Source: Fimbriimonadaceae bacterium (GTDB lineage Bacteria > Armatimonadota > Fimbriimonadia > Fimbriimonadales > Fimbriimonadaceae). From it: a stretch of 64,000 nucleotides of DNA. Every line of letters begins with the position of its first letter. The first letter of the stretch is position 1. Both the position numbers and the translations under genes were made by a program. Shown here in pieces: positions 16,798-25,778 of the stretch. The stretch is from contig JALHNM010000002.1 in the NCBI GenBank assembly GCA_022843485.1, forward strand, positions 1 through 64,000. Reading direction: 5' to 3'. Under the pieces are notes generated by a model. The model was given only the letters and a program-made list of their open reading frames with translations. It searched no databases and was not told the DNA's origin.

Positions 16798-17382
16798 ATG
16801 GCAAGGAAAGGAAAGGACGAGCCGAAGGGCACACAAGGGAAACTCCCGCCCGCCCGTCTGCGGAAGATCTATAAGGAAACGGTCGTGCCGAAGCTGATGG
16901 AGCAGTTCAAGTTCTCCTCCGTCATGCAGGTGCCCAAACTCGTCAAGGTCACAGTCAACATGGGGACCGGGGCCGAGGAGAAGGAACTCGATAAGTCGAT
17001 GCTGGACATGCAGATCATCACGGGTCAAAAGCCCGTGAGCTGCGCCGCGCGAAAGTCGGTCTCGAACTTCAAGGTCCGTGAGGGCATGAAGGTAGGCTGC
17101 CGCGTCACGCTCCGTGGTGACCGGGCCTACCACTTCCTCGACAAGCTCTGCACCGTCGCCCTCCCGCGAATCCGCGACTTCCAGGGCCTCTCGCCGAAGA
17201 GCTTCGACGGACGAGGAAACTACTCCCTCGGTCTTAAGGAGCAGCTGGTCTTCCCCGAGATCGATTACGACTCGTTCGACAAGATCCGAGGGATGGACAT
17301 CACCATCGTCACCACGGCGAAGACGGACGAGGAAGGCCGGGCGTTCCTCAAGCTCCTGGGCCTCCCGCTCCGCGACAAGTAA
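16798..17382 (+). CDS. rplE: 50S ribosomal protein L5 (uL5)
   Basis: L5 forms the 5S RNP and contacts P-site tRNA. The 194-residue protein has the L5 signatures [19 protein letters not shown] and the loop [20 protein letters not shown], then [16 protein letters not shown]. Length is slightly above the usual 179 because of the N-terminal residues. It is the last gene of the operon: a strong terminator follows 21 nt later, so rpsN, rpsH and the rest of spc lie elsewhere. Confidence 0.97.
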   Translation: MARKGKDEPKGTQGKLPPARLRKIYKETVVPKLMEQFKFSSVMQVPKLVKVTVNMGTGAEEKELDKSMLDMQIITGQKPVSCAARKSVSNFKVREGMKVGCRVTLRGDRAYHFLDKLCTVALPRIRDFQGLSPKSFDGRGNYSLGLKEQLVFPEIDYDSFDKIRGMDITIVTTAKTDEEGRAFLKLLGLPLRDK

Positions 17383-17403
17383 GCAAGGTAACGCGCCACA
17401 ACC

Positions 17404-17439
17404 AGAGAGGGGCAAGCCACCAAGGGCTTGCCCCTCTCT
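17404..17439 (+). terminator. Terminator of the ribosomal protein operon
   Basis: A perfect 15-bp stem (17404-17418 with 17425-17439) encloses a 6-nt loop, 21 nt after rplE. There is no long T-run on either strand, but the stem's length and position between convergent genes make it a likely bidirectional terminator, also serving the hydrolase at 17443. Confidence 0.85.
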
Positions 17440-17442
17440 GCG

Positions 17443-18258
17443 TTAGCGCGGCCGCAGGTGTCGCTTCAAGAACGCGACCCCGTCCGCCATCCCTTTCGCC
17501 ACTGTCTGGTTCGACATGTCTACGTCGTGCTCCATGCCGAGCACGATCCGAAGTTGGTGCTCCACCCCCGCCTTCGTCAACGCCTCGTCCAACCGGTACG
17601 CCTGCCGCACAGGCACGGTCGTGTCCGCGGTCCCGTGGATCGTGAACACCGGCGCCGAAGTCCGATCGACGTAGCGGATGGGGCTGAACAGCTCGATCTC
17701 CGTCATCGCGTCCTTGTAAGGCTTCCCCAACACCGCCTGCGACACGAAGTTGGCCGCCTCCACGGGGAAGTCCTTCGAAAGGTCCGTCGGCCCAAAGATG
17801 TTGAACACCACCGAGACCCGCGAGGAGGGCAACGACATCGGCCCGTCGGCGAAGCCGAGCATCAGGGCGAGGTGCCCCCCAGCGCTCCCGCCCGTGGCAC
17901 CGAACCGCTTCGGGTCGAGCCCCCATTGGCCCGCCCCAGCCCGCAGGAACCGCACCGCGTCCTGGCAGTCCTCCAGCATCGCCGGCCACTTGTCCCGCGG
18001 GGCCAGGCGGTACTGCACCGACGCCGCCGCCATCCCCTGTTGGGCGATCGCCGTGGCGAGGCTCGCCATGTCCTGCCGCTTGCCCCCCATCCAAGCCCCG
18101 CCGTGGATCACGACGACCGTCGGCACGGGCCGGGCAAGCGGCTCCTTCGGGAGGTACAGGTCGAGCCGCAGCTCCTGCGAGGCGACCCGCTTGTAGACGA
18201 TGTCCGCTTTGACGTCGACGGCCAGACTGCCGGCGAGCACGAGGGCGAGCGAGAGCAT
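17443..18258 (-). CDS. Secreted alpha/beta hydrolase (esterase/lipase-like)
   Basis: The 271-residue protein has an N-terminal signal-like segment (MLSLALVLAGSLAVDV), an oxyanion-hole motif HGGAWMGG, the nucleophile elbow GGSAGGH, an acid in HGTADTTVPV and a C-terminal His in GMEHDVD. That is a complete catalytic triad of the carboxylesterase/BD-FAE-like group. Substrate is unknown. A TAGAAT box ends 5 nt before the ATG and a GAGGG lies directly before it, so the mRNA may be leaderless. Confidence 0.88.
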   Translation of the reverse strand: MLSLALVLAGSLAVDVKADIVYKRVASQELRLDLYLPKEPLARPVPTVVVIHGGAWMGGKRQDMASLATAIAQQGMAAASVQYRLAPRDKWPAMLEDCQDAVRFLRAGAGQWGLDPKRFGATGGSAGGHLALMLGFADGPMSLPSSRVSVVFNIFGPTDLSKDFPVEAANFVSQAVLGKPYKDAMTEIELFSPIRYVDRTSAPVFTIHGTADTTVPVRQAYRLDEALTKAGVEHQLRIVLGMEHDVDMSNQTVAKGMADGVAFLKRHLRPR

Positions 18259-18342
18259 CCCTCATTCTAGCGAGCCGGTTCTGCTCCGCGAAACGTCTCT
18301 AGGGCCGCTCGCGTGTTACGTGACAAGATCGGGAAGACTCCG

Positions 18343-19578
18343 ATGACAACCGTCCCTGCCCCGACCCAGAACCGCCTCGCCTCGCTCGACGTCCTGCGGG
18401 GGGTCGCCGTCCTTGGCATCCTCCTCGCGAACCTCGCCTACTTCGGCGGGCCGTTCAACAAGTTCCTTTCCGGCCTCACGCCGGACGCGAGCACTCTGGA
18501 GCGTTGGGTGGATGCGCTCAGCGTCACGTTCGTCAACAGCAAGTTCAGGGGCATGCTCGCGATCCTCTTCGGGGCGGGGCTGTACATGCAGTTCCGCAGA
18601 CTCGAGGCCTCTGGCCAGTGGCCCGGTACCTACGCCAAACGGATGCTTTGGCTGGCCGCGCTCGGTGCCGTCCACGGAGTGTTCATCTGGCTCGGGGACA
18701 TCCTTTTCATGTACGCCCTCGCGGGTCTGGTCACGATCCCGTTCGTCAAGCTTCGAGGGAAGGTCCTGGTCGTGACAGGCGTGGGCCTTGCCGCCGTGTT
18801 GTTCCTTGTCTGTGCCCTCCTTGCTGCCTTCGTCGCCTTCCAGGGAGCAGGGGCCATCAGCGGTGGGGGCAGCGGGCTCGGTGCCATCGACTGGCTCTTC
18901 TCAGCGGCCTACGAGACGCGGGTCTTCCAGAACGGCACGTATCTCCAGCAGCTCGGCTTCCGGGCCGCGTTCTGGGCCTTGCAGCTGACCGGGATCCTCT
19001 TCTACCTCCCGCTCGTGCTCCCGCTCTTCTTCGCCGGGGTGCTGATGGCCCGCCGAGGGGTGTTCGACCTCTCGCGCCCCGACGACGGCACCCGGCGTCG
19101 CCTCATGCTTTGGGGCCTGGGCCTCGGACTGCCACTCAACGCGCTGTGCGCCCTCGGGGCGTTCGCGCCGGTCCCCCTCGACCTCAGCCTTCTCGTCGAA
19201 GGGGGCCTCGGCATGATCCTCGCCGTCGGCTATATCGGGCTCGGCCTCTGGCTGGTCCAGAGCCGCCCCGGCACCGTGCTGCGCGAGTCGCTGTCGCGGG
19301 TCGGCCAGGTCTCGCTGTCCAGCTACCTCCTCCAGTCCTTGCTGGGGACGTTCGTGTTCTATTCCTGGGGGCTCGGATGGTTCGGGCGCCTCTCGCAGCC
19401 AGAGATGCTGCTGGTCGCGCTGCCGATCTGGGCCGTCGTGGTCGCGTTCGCCTGGTTCTGGACGGCCCGGTTCGATATCGGACCCTTCGAGTGGGCGTGG
19501 CGTTCGCTCGCGGCCGGTCGAAAGCTCCCGTGGCGACGGGCCGCGATCCCCGAGGCCCCACCGTCGCCGACGGTCTAG
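18343..19578 (+). CDS. DUF418 family integral membrane protein
   Basis: The protein (411 residues from ATG 18343) begins RLASLDVLRGVAVLGILLANL, the DUF418 N-terminal signature, and contains many hydrophobic helices, with the conserved C-terminal domain near GQVSLSSYLLQSLLG. Function is unknown in general; members are often listed as putative transporters. A GTG 10 codons upstream is the other possible start. The TAG overlaps the hspR stop by 4 nt (CTAG). Confidence 0.85.
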   Translation: MTTVPAPTQNRLASLDVLRGVAVLGILLANLAYFGGPFNKFLSGLTPDASTLERWVDALSVTFVNSKFRGMLAILFGAGLYMQFRRLEASGQWPGTYAKRMLWLAALGAVHGVFIWLGDILFMYALAGLVTIPFVKLRGKVLVVTGVGLAAVLFLVCALLAAFVAFQGAGAISGGGSGLGAIDWLFSAAYETRVFQNGTYLQQLGFRAAFWALQLTGILFYLPLVLPLFFAGVLMARRGVFDLSRPDDGTRRRLMLWGLGLGLPLNALCALGAFAPVPLDLSLLVEGGLGMILAVGYIGLGLWLVQSRPGTVLRESLSRVGQVSLSSYLLQSLLGTFVFYSWGLGWFGRLSQPEMLLVALPIWAVVVAFAWFWTARFDIGPFEWAWRSLAAGRKLPWRRAAIPEAPPSPTV

Positions 19579-19979
19579 AGCTCCGGCTTCCGGGGGGTGC
19601 GGTGCCGGGGTACGGGCAGCAACGAACCGTCCGCCCGGATCGGGGCCGTGGAGTTGGAGAGCAGCTGCTGCACCCGGGCCTCGACCTCGACCACGTACTC
19701 GTCCATTGCCCGGTCGAACTCCTGGCGCTGCTCCTCCATGTCGTCGAGCAGCCGGAGGATGATCTCGACCCCCGCCAGGTTCACGCCCATATCCTGGGTC
19801 AGCCGCTGGATCTGCCTCACTCGTTGGATGTCCTCGTCGCTGTAGAGCCGGTTCTTCGTCCCCACCCGGGCCGGATTGACGAGGCCGATCCGCTCGTACT
19901 GGCGGAGTGTCTGCGGGTGGACGCCGCACAGCTCAGCGGCGACCCCGATCATGTAGACAGGTCGGTCGGTCTTCTTCAT
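19575..19979 (-). CDS. hspR: MerR-type heat shock repressor HspR
   Basis: HspR is a MerR-family repressor of chaperone genes that senses DnaK. The 134-residue protein starts [34 protein letters not shown], matching the HspR winged-helix signature; [28 protein letters not shown] follows, then a coiled region. The open frame runs upstream into dnaJ, but ATG 19979 overlaps the dnaJ stop by 4 nt and gives the family start. The dnaJ-hspR order and a HAIR-like site upstream of dnaJ support self-regulation. Confidence 0.93.
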   Translation of the reverse strand: MKKTDRPVYMIGVAAELCGVHPQTLRQYERIGLVNPARVGTKNRLYSDEDIQRVRQIQRLTQDMGVNLAGVEIILRLLDDMEEQRQEFDRAMDEYVVEVEARVQQLLSNSTAPIRADGSLLPVPRHRTPRKPEL

Positions 19980-20929
19980 GCGTCCTCTCGGTGGAGTCGG
20001 GCGAGTTGCTGGAGCAGGTCCCGTTCGGCGTCGGTGAGGCTCTTCGGGACGGTCACCTTCACCCGGGCGATGAGGTCGCCTCGTCCTCCGCCCAGCCGGC
20101 TCAGCCCCTGGCCCTTCAGCCGGAACGCCTGCCCGGTCTGGGTGCCCGGGGGCACGCTGATCGTGCCGCTGGATCGAGGCGTGGGCACACGGACCTCGCC
20201 CCCGAGGGCCGCGGTGGTGTAGGGCACCGAGACCTCGATCTCCGTGTCCTCGCCCCGCCTGACGAACGGTCCTCCCGCCACCACCCGCACCACGACGAAG
20301 AGGTCCCCCGGCCGACCGTTCGACCCCTGGCCCCCGCCCCCCGGAACCCGCAGCTTCTGCCCGTCTGCCGCCCCGGGGGGCACGGTCACTGAGATCCGTC
20401 GCGGCTTGGCGACCACCCCGGCGCCCCGGCAGGTCGGGCATGCCGCCCGGCGAAGGGTGTCGCCCTGGAGCCGGACCTGGCCCGTCCCGCCGCAGGTCTC
20501 GCACGCGTCCTCGACCTGGTACGCGAGCGTGCGCTGAGTCCCCTTATCCACTTCCTCGAGGGTGATCTGCACGGTCTGCTCGACGTCCCGAGGGGGAAGG
20601 CCCCGCGTCCGTGTGAACGCGTCCCCGCCACCGAAGAAACTGCCGAACAGGTCGCCGAGGTCGAAGTCGACCCCCCCAGTTGGGGCCGGCCCTCCGAAGC
20701 CGCCCGCCTGCTCCCAGTCCGACCCGAACCGGTCGTACTTCTCCCGTTTCTCCGGGTCGCTGAGCACTGAGTAGGCCTCCCCCACCTCCTTGAACTTCGC
20801 CTCGGCCTGGGCGTCGTTCGGGTTGACGTCTGGGTGGTACTTGCGGGCCAGGCGGCGGTATGCCGTGCGGATGGCCTTCTCGTCCGCGTCCCGAGGGACG
20901 CCCAGCGTCGCGTAATAGTCCTTCGGCAT
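19976..20929 (-). CDS. dnaJ: Chaperone DnaJ (Hsp40), reduced zinc domain
   Basis: DnaJ delivers substrates to DnaK and stimulates its ATPase. The 317-residue protein has a J domain (residues 1-65) with the HPD motif in YHPDVN, a Gly/Phe-rich linker, and C-terminal substrate domains. The zinc region holds only two Cys motifs (CETCGGTG and CPTCRGAG) instead of four, so probably one zinc site. It is between full DnaJ (about 375 residues) and CbpA. It is translated in overlap with hspR; the HAIR-like site sits 21-41 nt upstream of the start. Confidence 0.92.
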   Translation of the reverse strand: MPKDYYATLGVPRDADEKAIRTAYRRLARKYHPDVNPNDAQAEAKFKEVGEAYSVLSDPEKREKYDRFGSDWEQAGGFGGPAPTGGVDFDLGDLFGSFFGGGDAFTRTRGLPPRDVEQTVQITLEEVDKGTQRTLAYQVEDACETCGGTGQVRLQGDTLRRAACPTCRGAGVVAKPRRISVTVPPGAADGQKLRVPGGGGQGSNGRPGDLFVVVRVVAGGPFVRRGEDTEIEVSVPYTTAALGGEVRVPTPRSSGTISVPPGTQTGQAFRLKGQGLSRLGGGRGDLIARVKVTVPKSLTDAERDLLQQLARLHREDA

Positions 20930-20940
20930 GAGGGTCAGAG

Positions 20941-20970
20941 ACTCAAGGGCATGAGTGTACTACACTCAGA
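20941..20970 (-). promoter_or_regulatory. HAIR-like HspR operator upstream of dnaJ
   Basis: The HAIR consensus is CTTGAGT-N7-ACTCAAG. Here 20950-20970 reads CATGAGT, 7 nt, ACTCAGA, matching 6 and 5 of 7 positions. An exact half-site ACTCAAG lies beside it at 20941-20947. The site is 12-41 nt upstream of the dnaJ ATG and overlaps the expected promoter, so HspR bound here would repress dnaJ-hspR. Confidence 0.7.
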
Positions 20971-21038
20971 GAACCGAGACGTCCGGGCCCTCGGTGCCGC
21001 TTCGGGACTTCGGTCCTGACCGAGTCCCCCAGTCGAAA

Positions 21039-21959
21039 ATGCGACCGAAAGAGGGAAGGCCAGGGGTTAGGCCGCGACCCGCAACGACCGAGAATCTTGC
21101 TGCGGTGGAACTGGCAAGTCTTGAGATTCGCATGTCGCGCAGTGAGAACCTGCCCGTGTTGCCGCAAGCGGCGAGCACGGTCCTCAAGCTCGCCGATGAC
21201 CCGGACGCGAGTACCCGGGACATGGAGCGGGCGATCGAGCGCGACCCCGCGATCACGGCCAAGATCCTGAAGGTCGCCAACTCCGCCTACTACGGCTCCC
21301 CCAAAGTCCCCACCCTTGGGCGGGCCATCAGCTTCCTCGGCCTGACGACCGTACGATCCCTGGTTGTGAGCGTCGCCATGCAGGCGATGGCGAGCGGCAA
21401 GAGCAGTTCCGCCAGCTTCTCGAAGATCGAGTACTGGCGCCACTGCCTCGCCGTCGGGACGACCGCCCGCATCCTCGGCAAGCTCGTCGCCCCCATGAAG
21501 GCCGAAGAGCTCTATTGCGCCGGGATGATGCACGACATCGGGCTCCTCGTGATGGAGAAGTTCATGTCCACCGAGCTCAACATCGCGATCAAGAAGTCCT
21601 GTGAGACCGCGACGCCGCTCGCCGAGACCGAGCGTGCCGTCTGCGGCTTCACCCATGCCGAGGCAGGGGCCCTTCTGGCCCGGCACTGGGGCCTGAGCCC
21701 CCTCATCACCTGCGGCATCCGCTACATCGACGACCCCCTCGCCGACGAGGAGTACTTTGAGTCGACCTGCATCGTCAATCTGGCGGAGTGCCTCGCGAAC
21801 CGCAGCGGGTTCGGACACAGCGGGATCCGGCTCCCGGTCGATGTGGACCCTGCCGTCGTCCAGACGGTCGGCCTGCCGGAAGAGCAGTACGAGGTCGTGT
21901 CCGAGGTCACCCGACAAGAGATCGCCCGAGCCCAAGAGGCCTTCCGGATCGCGGCCTAG
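21039..21959 (+). CDS. HDOD domain protein
   Basis: HDOD proteins carry a non-catalytic relative of the HD phosphohydrolase domain and usually act in signalling, chemotaxis or stress regulation. The domain is clear in SENLPVLPQAASTVLKLADDPD, ERDPAITAKILKVANSAYYG and GLTTVRSLVVSVAMQ. The C-terminal part includes AGMMHDIGLLVMEKF, and the family usually lacks full metal ligands. The start is uncertain: ATG 21039 is used, but an earlier GTG (20955) or later ATG (21132) is possible. It is divergent from dnaJ. Confidence 0.85.
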   Translation: MRPKEGRPGVRPRPATTENLAAVELASLEIRMSRSENLPVLPQAASTVLKLADDPDASTRDMERAIERDPAITAKILKVANSAYYGSPKVPTLGRAISFLGLTTVRSLVVSVAMQAMASGKSSSASFSKIEYWRHCLAVGTTARILGKLVAPMKAEELYCAGMMHDIGLLVMEKFMSTELNIAIKKSCETATPLAETERAVCGFTHAEAGALLARHWGLSPLITCGIRYIDDPLADEEYFESTCIVNLAECLANRSGFGHSGIRLPVDVDPAVVQTVGLPEEQYEVVSEVTRQEIARAQEAFRIAA

Positions 21960-21999
21960 GCCCCCAAGCCCCCTCGCCCAGGGGTATGCTTCCTTGAAC

Positions 22000-22075
22000 G
22001 CGCTCGTAGCTCAGTGGATAGAGCATCAGCTTGCGGAGCTGAGGGTCGGAGGTTCGAGTCCTCTCGAGCGCGCCA
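22000..22075 (+). tRNA. tRNA-Arg (anticodon GCG)
   Basis: A full cloverleaf: acceptor GCGCTCG with CGAGCGC, D arm GCTC-GAGC, anticodon stem TCAGC-GCTGA around loop TTGCGGA, T arm GGAGG-TTCGAGT-CCTCT, and an encoded CCA. The anticodon GCG reads CGC and CGU. Most bacteria instead use an ACG anticodon converted to ICG, so GCG is unusual. Confidence 0.95.
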
Positions 22076-22163
22076 ATCCACCCCCCAAGGAGACCCTTCC
22101 TCCAGCGGTACTGCCCCGGTCCTGCCCCGGTCTTTCCAAGGCTGTCATACTGTGACACTAAGC

Positions 22164-22649
22164 ATGAATGGCATCACGAGGCATATCGATAAGTTCGGGG
22201 CCTTTGCGAGCGCTCTGTGCGCCGTCCATTGCGCCGCGGTCGGCCTCGCCATGGCGGTGCTCCCGGTGCTCGGGCTCACCTTCCTCGCCGACCCTCGCAC
22301 CGAGGCCGTGTTCATCGGGACCGCCGTCGTGCTCGGGGTCTGGGCGATCGTCGCCGGCTACCGGCGGCACCGGAACCGCTGGCCCGCCGTCCTGTTCCTG
22401 GCTGGGCTCGTCCTCGTCGCCGCGAGCCACCTCGGTCACGGGCACGCCCACGGTGTCGCCTCTGCCGCCCATGTCCACGGACCGGGTTGCGTGCACCGGG
22501 AACCCTGGGCCGCCGCACTCGCCGTCCTTGGCGGTCTAACGTTGGTCGCCTTCCACGTCGTCAACCACCGTCTCGGCCACCATGCCTGCGCCTGCATCGT
22601 CTGCACGGCCTCCGAGCCGGACGCGACCCCCGCACCCCGGCGGGGGTAA
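22164..22649 (+). CDS. MerC-like membrane protein
   Basis: The 161-residue protein has a MerC-type N-terminal signature: DKFGAFASALCAVHCAAVG with the paired cysteines of the CxxHC motif in the first helix, and four hydrophobic helices. A His-rich loop (HLGHGHAHGVASAAHVHG) and a C-terminal HHACACIVC cluster point to metal binding. MerC proteins transport mercury or related ions; no other mer genes are present, so the metal is unknown. ATG 22164 is chosen over an upstream frame opening that lies inside the tRNA. Confidence 0.75.
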   Translation: MNGITRHIDKFGAFASALCAVHCAAVGLAMAVLPVLGLTFLADPRTEAVFIGTAVVLGVWAIVAGYRRHRNRWPAVLFLAGLVLVAASHLGHGHAHGVASAAHVHGPGCVHREPWAAALAVLGGLTLVAFHVVNHRLGHHACACIVCTASEPDATPAPRRG

Positions 22650-22652
22650 AGT
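22647..22652 (+). promoter_or_regulatory. -10 box for leaderless tkt mRNA
   Basis: TAAAGT ends 6 nt before the GTG start of tkt. It lies at the very end of the merC-like gene. Confidence 0.5.
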
Positions 22653-22658
22653 CCCCGG

Positions 22659-24647
22659 GTGCCCGCCCCTACGGCCGCCCTCGAAACGACCTGCGTCAAC
22701 GTCGTCCGCGGACTCGCCATGGACGCAGTCCAGAGGGCCGAGTCCGGCCATCCCGGGATGCCGATGGGGGCCGCCCCCATGGCCCACGCGCTCTGGACCC
22801 GCCACCTCCGCCACGACCCCTCCGACCCCCAATGGCCGGACCGCGACCGGTTCGTCCTCTCGGCGGGGCACGGGTCGATGCTCCTTTACGCCTTGCTCCA
22901 CCTCACCGGTTACGACCTCGGGCTCGAAGACCTCAAGGCCTTCCGGCAGTGGGGCAGCCGCACCCCCGGGCACCCCGAGAACCACCTCACCCCCGGCGTA
23001 GAGATGGCCACCGGGCCCCTAGGGCAGGGCTTGGCGACCGCGGTGGGTATGGCGCTCGCCGAACGCTCTCTCGCCGCCCGCTTCAACCGGCCCGGCCACA
23101 CCGTCGTCGACCACCGCACGTTCGTGATCTGCTCCGACGGCGACCTCATGGAAGGGGTGACGAACGAGGCTTGCTCGTTCGCCGGACACCAACGCCTCGG
23201 CAAGCTCATCGCCCTCTACGACGCGAACCGCATCACGATCGATGGCTCCACCGACCTGGCCTTCACAGAGGACGTCGGTGCCCGCTTCCGGGCCCTCGGA
23301 TGGGCGACCTGGGAGTGCGACGGCATGGACGTGGACGCGGTGGACGCCTGCCTCCAGGCTGCGGTCGCCGACCCGACCGCCCCCAGCCTCATCGTCTGCC
23401 GCACGACCATCGGCTACGGGAGCCCGAACAAGGCCGGCTCCGAGAAGAGCCACGGCGCCCCCCTCGGCCGCGACGAGGTGCTCGCGACCAAGCGAGCCCT
23501 CGGCATGCCCGAGGAGGAGTTCGCCGTCGACTCCGACGCCCTCGCCTTCTACCGTCGTGCCCTGGAGGTCGGGAGGGAAGCCTCGCGGGCCTGGGGGGCC
23601 CGGCTCTCCGACTACCGCGCGGCCTTTCCGGCTGAAGCCCGGGAACTGGAGGCGTCCCTCGCCCACGACCTTGGTCGCGACTGGTACGGGGCCCTGCCGA
23701 CCTTCCCGGAGGCCGTCGCCACCCGGGACGCGAGCGGGGCCGTGATCAACGCCCTCGCCCCCCACCTTCCTGGCCTCATCGGGGGCTGCGCCGACCTCGC
23801 TGAGAGCGTCAAGACCGTGATCAAGGGCGGCGGCGACGTCCAACCGGACACCCCGGCGGGCCGGAACGTCAACTACGGCGTCCGCGAGCACGCCATGGCC
23901 GCGATCGTGAACGGGATGACCCTCCACGGCGGCCTGTTGCCGTTCGGGGGCACGTTCCTGATCTTCAGCGATTACTGTCGCCCCTCGCTACGCCTCGCCG
24001 CCCTCATGGGGGTGCCCGCAGTCCACTGCTTCTCCCACGACTCCATCGGCCTCGGCGAGGACGGCCCGACCCACCAGCCCGTGGAGCACCTCATGAGCCT
24101 GCGGGCGATCCCCAATTTCAACGTGCTCCGGCCCGCCGACGGGAACGAGACGGCCGCCTGCTGGAAGCTGGCCCTCGAGTCGAAGTCGACCCCCTGCGCC
24201 CTGATCCTCACCCGCCAGAAGGTGCCGGCCCTCAGCCCCGCCCTCCCGACCAAGCACCCGGCCGAGCGGGGCGCCTACGTGCTCCGCGAGGCCTCGGGCG
24301 GTCGTCCGTCCGTCGTCCTCGTCGCGACCGGGAGCGAGGTCGGGCTCGCCGTCCAGGCCGGGGAGCGACTCGATGCGGAGGGCACCCCGACTCGCGTCGT
24401 CTCGATGCCTTCGTGGTTCCTCTTCGAGCGTCAAGACGCCGGTTACCGGAGCGAGACGCTACCCCCCGGCGTACCGACGGTCTCGGTCGAGGCGGGGACG
24501 ACTCTGGGCTGGGCCCGCTATGCCCAGGCGCACGTGGGGCTCGACCGCTTCGGAGCCAGTGCCCCTGGCCCCACGCTCTACCAGGAGCTCGGCTTGACCG
24601 TGGACGCCGTCGTGGCCGCCGCCCGCTGGCTTCTCGACCGCGGCTAG
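22659..24647 (+). CDS. tkt: Transketolase
   Basis: Transketolase moves two-carbon ketol units between pentose and triose phosphates with thiamine diphosphate. The 662-residue protein has the N-terminal [19 protein letters not shown], the TPP site GDGDLMEG region ([14 protein letters not shown]) with the metal-binding Asn at [12 protein letters not shown], the central pyrimidine domain [14 protein letters not shown], and the C-terminal domain. Length is normal. The start is GTG, with a -10 box 6 nt before it. Its TAG overlaps the next gene's stop by 4 nt. Confidence 0.97.
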   Translation: MPAPTAALETTCVNVVRGLAMDAVQRAESGHPGMPMGAAPMAHALWTRHLRHDPSDPQWPDRDRFVLSAGHGSMLLYALLHLTGYDLGLEDLKAFRQWGSRTPGHPENHLTPGVEMATGPLGQGLATAVGMALAERSLAARFNRPGHTVVDHRTFVICSDGDLMEGVTNEACSFAGHQRLGKLIALYDANRITIDGSTDLAFTEDVGARFRALGWATWECDGMDVDAVDACLQAAVADPTAPSLIVCRTTIGYGSPNKAGSEKSHGAPLGRDEVLATKRALGMPEEEFAVDSDALAFYRRALEVGREASRAWGARLSDYRAAFPAEARELEASLAHDLGRDWYGALPTFPEAVATRDASGAVINALAPHLPGLIGGCADLAESVKTVIKGGGDVQPDTPAGRNVNYGVREHAMAAIVNGMTLHGGLLPFGGTFLIFSDYCRPSLRLAALMGVPAVHCFSHDSIGLGEDGPTHQPVEHLMSLRAIPNFNVLRPADGNETAACWKLALESKSTPCALILTRQKVPALSPALPTKHPAERGAYVLREASGGRPSVVLVATGSEVGLAVQAGERLDAEGTPTRVVSMPSWFLFERQDAGYRSETLPPGVPTVSVEAGTTLGWARYAQAHVGLDRFGASAPGPTLYQELGLTVDAVVAAARWLLDRG

Positions 24648-25120
24648 TCCCCGGAGCCGCAGCAGGACTTCGTGAGGAAGTGCGTGAGGGCCTTCTCGCG
24701 TTGGAGCGAGAGGGCGGCGAGGTTGGCCATCAGAGCGGCGTTGTCGGGGTCGGCCTTCGCCAGCCCGTCATAGGTCGATGCCGCGCGAGCCTCGAACTTC
24801 GCGGCGAGTTCGGCCGCCTCGAACAGGGTCTTCGGGACACCGAGCCGGTCGGCCCAAGTCTTCGACGACTCGGTCTTCTGGCGGGCGTACGGATTGGCCG
24901 GAGCACCGCCGCCGATCTTCGAGAAGGCCACCGTGAGCGCCTTCTCACCGTCCTGACCGGCCCGGTAGGCCTTCAAAGGGGCCACGTTGCCGAACTTGAC
25001 GACCGCCGCGGCCCGAAAGGCATCGCCCTGGCGCTCGAGGTCAAGGGCGCTCAGCAGGGTCGATTCAGGCTGAGGGTGAGTCGCCCCGGCGAACAGCAAG
25101 AGCGTGGCGGCGAAGACCAT
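24644..25120 (-). CDS. Unknown secreted protein, ferritin-like helices possible
   Basis: The 158-residue product has a signal-like start ([16 protein letters not shown]). The second half reads [17 protein letters not shown], then [21 protein letters not shown], with E, Y and H spacings faintly like rubrerythrin helices, and ends in SCCGSGD. I cannot assign a family. A CACACT box ends 7 nt before the ATG. Its stop overlaps that of tkt. Confidence 0.6.
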   Translation of the reverse strand: MVFAATLLLFAGATHPQPESTLLSALDLERQGDAFRAAAVVKFGNVAPLKAYRAGQDGEKALTVAFSKIGGGAPANPYARQKTESSKTWADRLGVPKTLFEAAELAAKFEARAASTYDGLAKADPDNAALMANLAALSLQREKALTHFLTKSCCGSGD

Positions 25121-25159
25121 AGGCCCTAGTGTGGCCGGTCCCGCCGCCGGAATGCCTCT

Positions 25160-25726
25160 TTACGCCCCCGATTTCTTCGAGACTTTGCGCTTTCCGCCCG
25201 GGCCGAGCTCGACCGCGACCGCCGAACCGTCGAAGGTCGGCCGGAACTTGACCCGCCGCTTGAGGTCGCCCCCGGAGAGCGTGGCCCAGTTCACCCGCTC
25301 GAGCGTCCAGTGCCACCCGATGTCCGTCGGCGAGAACAGGAACTCGACCCCCTCCTGGATGATGTCGGCGACGAGGGTCTTGAGGTCCTCCCGCCCGACA
25401 AGGATCCGTTCGCCCGCGGTGAGGCTCGGCTTGAGGTGGACGCTCAGCGTCACCGGCTCCTCTTCCGGCGCCTTGGCCGAGACTTTCTTCTTCTCGTCGA
25501 CGGTCTCTTGCACCTGCGCCACTTCTGCGAAGAGCGACTTGGTCATCGGGGCGTAGTCCTCCGAGTTCCAGGCGAAATCGACGTCGTCGTGGACGGCGGT
25601 GGCGAAGCGGCCCGTCTCGACGAGGGCCGTGGCGACGAGCGCCACGTCCGTCGGCTTGAGGTCGGGGTAGGCCTTTCGAATCTGATCGAACGTGAGTTCG
25701 GGTTTAGTGAGGTTGATCGTGGTCAA
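25160..25726 (-). CDS. Unknown conserved-looking protein
   Basis: The 188-residue product starts with TTG (MTTINLTKPELTFDQIRKAYPDLKPTD by usual reading). It has no signal peptide or membrane helix. The middle is rich in Lys and Glu (VDEKKKVSAKAPEEEPVT), and the last third is Trp-rich (SPTDIGWHWTLERVNWATL). A short tail KRKVSKKSGA is basic. It lies between the gene at 24644 and the divergent lipoprotein gene. I recognise no motif. Confidence 0.6.
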   Translation of the reverse strand: MTTINLTKPELTFDQIRKAYPDLKPTDVALVATALVETGRFATAVHDDVDFAWNSEDYAPMTKSLFAEVAQVQETVDEKKKVSAKAPEEEPVTLSVHLKPSLTAGERILVGREDLKTLVADIIQEGVEFLFSPTDIGWHWTLERVNWATLSGGDLKRRVKFRPTFDGSAVAVELGPGGKRKVSKKSGA

Positions 25727-25766
25727 CGGCAGGGGAACCTCGCGACGCCGGGGAGAGCCCCCGCGT

Positions 25767-25772
25767 CATAAT
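25767..25772 (+). promoter_or_regulatory. -10 box for leaderless lipoprotein mRNA
   Basis: CATAAT ends 6 nt before the GTG at 25779, which starts the lipoprotein signal peptide. The spacing supports this start over the earlier in-frame ATG. Confidence 0.5.
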
Positions 25773-25778
25773 CGCCCA

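Noticed and set aside
17348-18265. A 305-codon minus frame over the hydrolase at 17443
   Set aside because: A different reading frame of that gene with low-complexity Arg/Gly content; the real frame has a triad.
22143-22157. TGTCA-N5-TGACA before the MerC-like gene as a MerR operator
   Set aside because: Only 5 bp per arm, and no mer regulator gene nearby.
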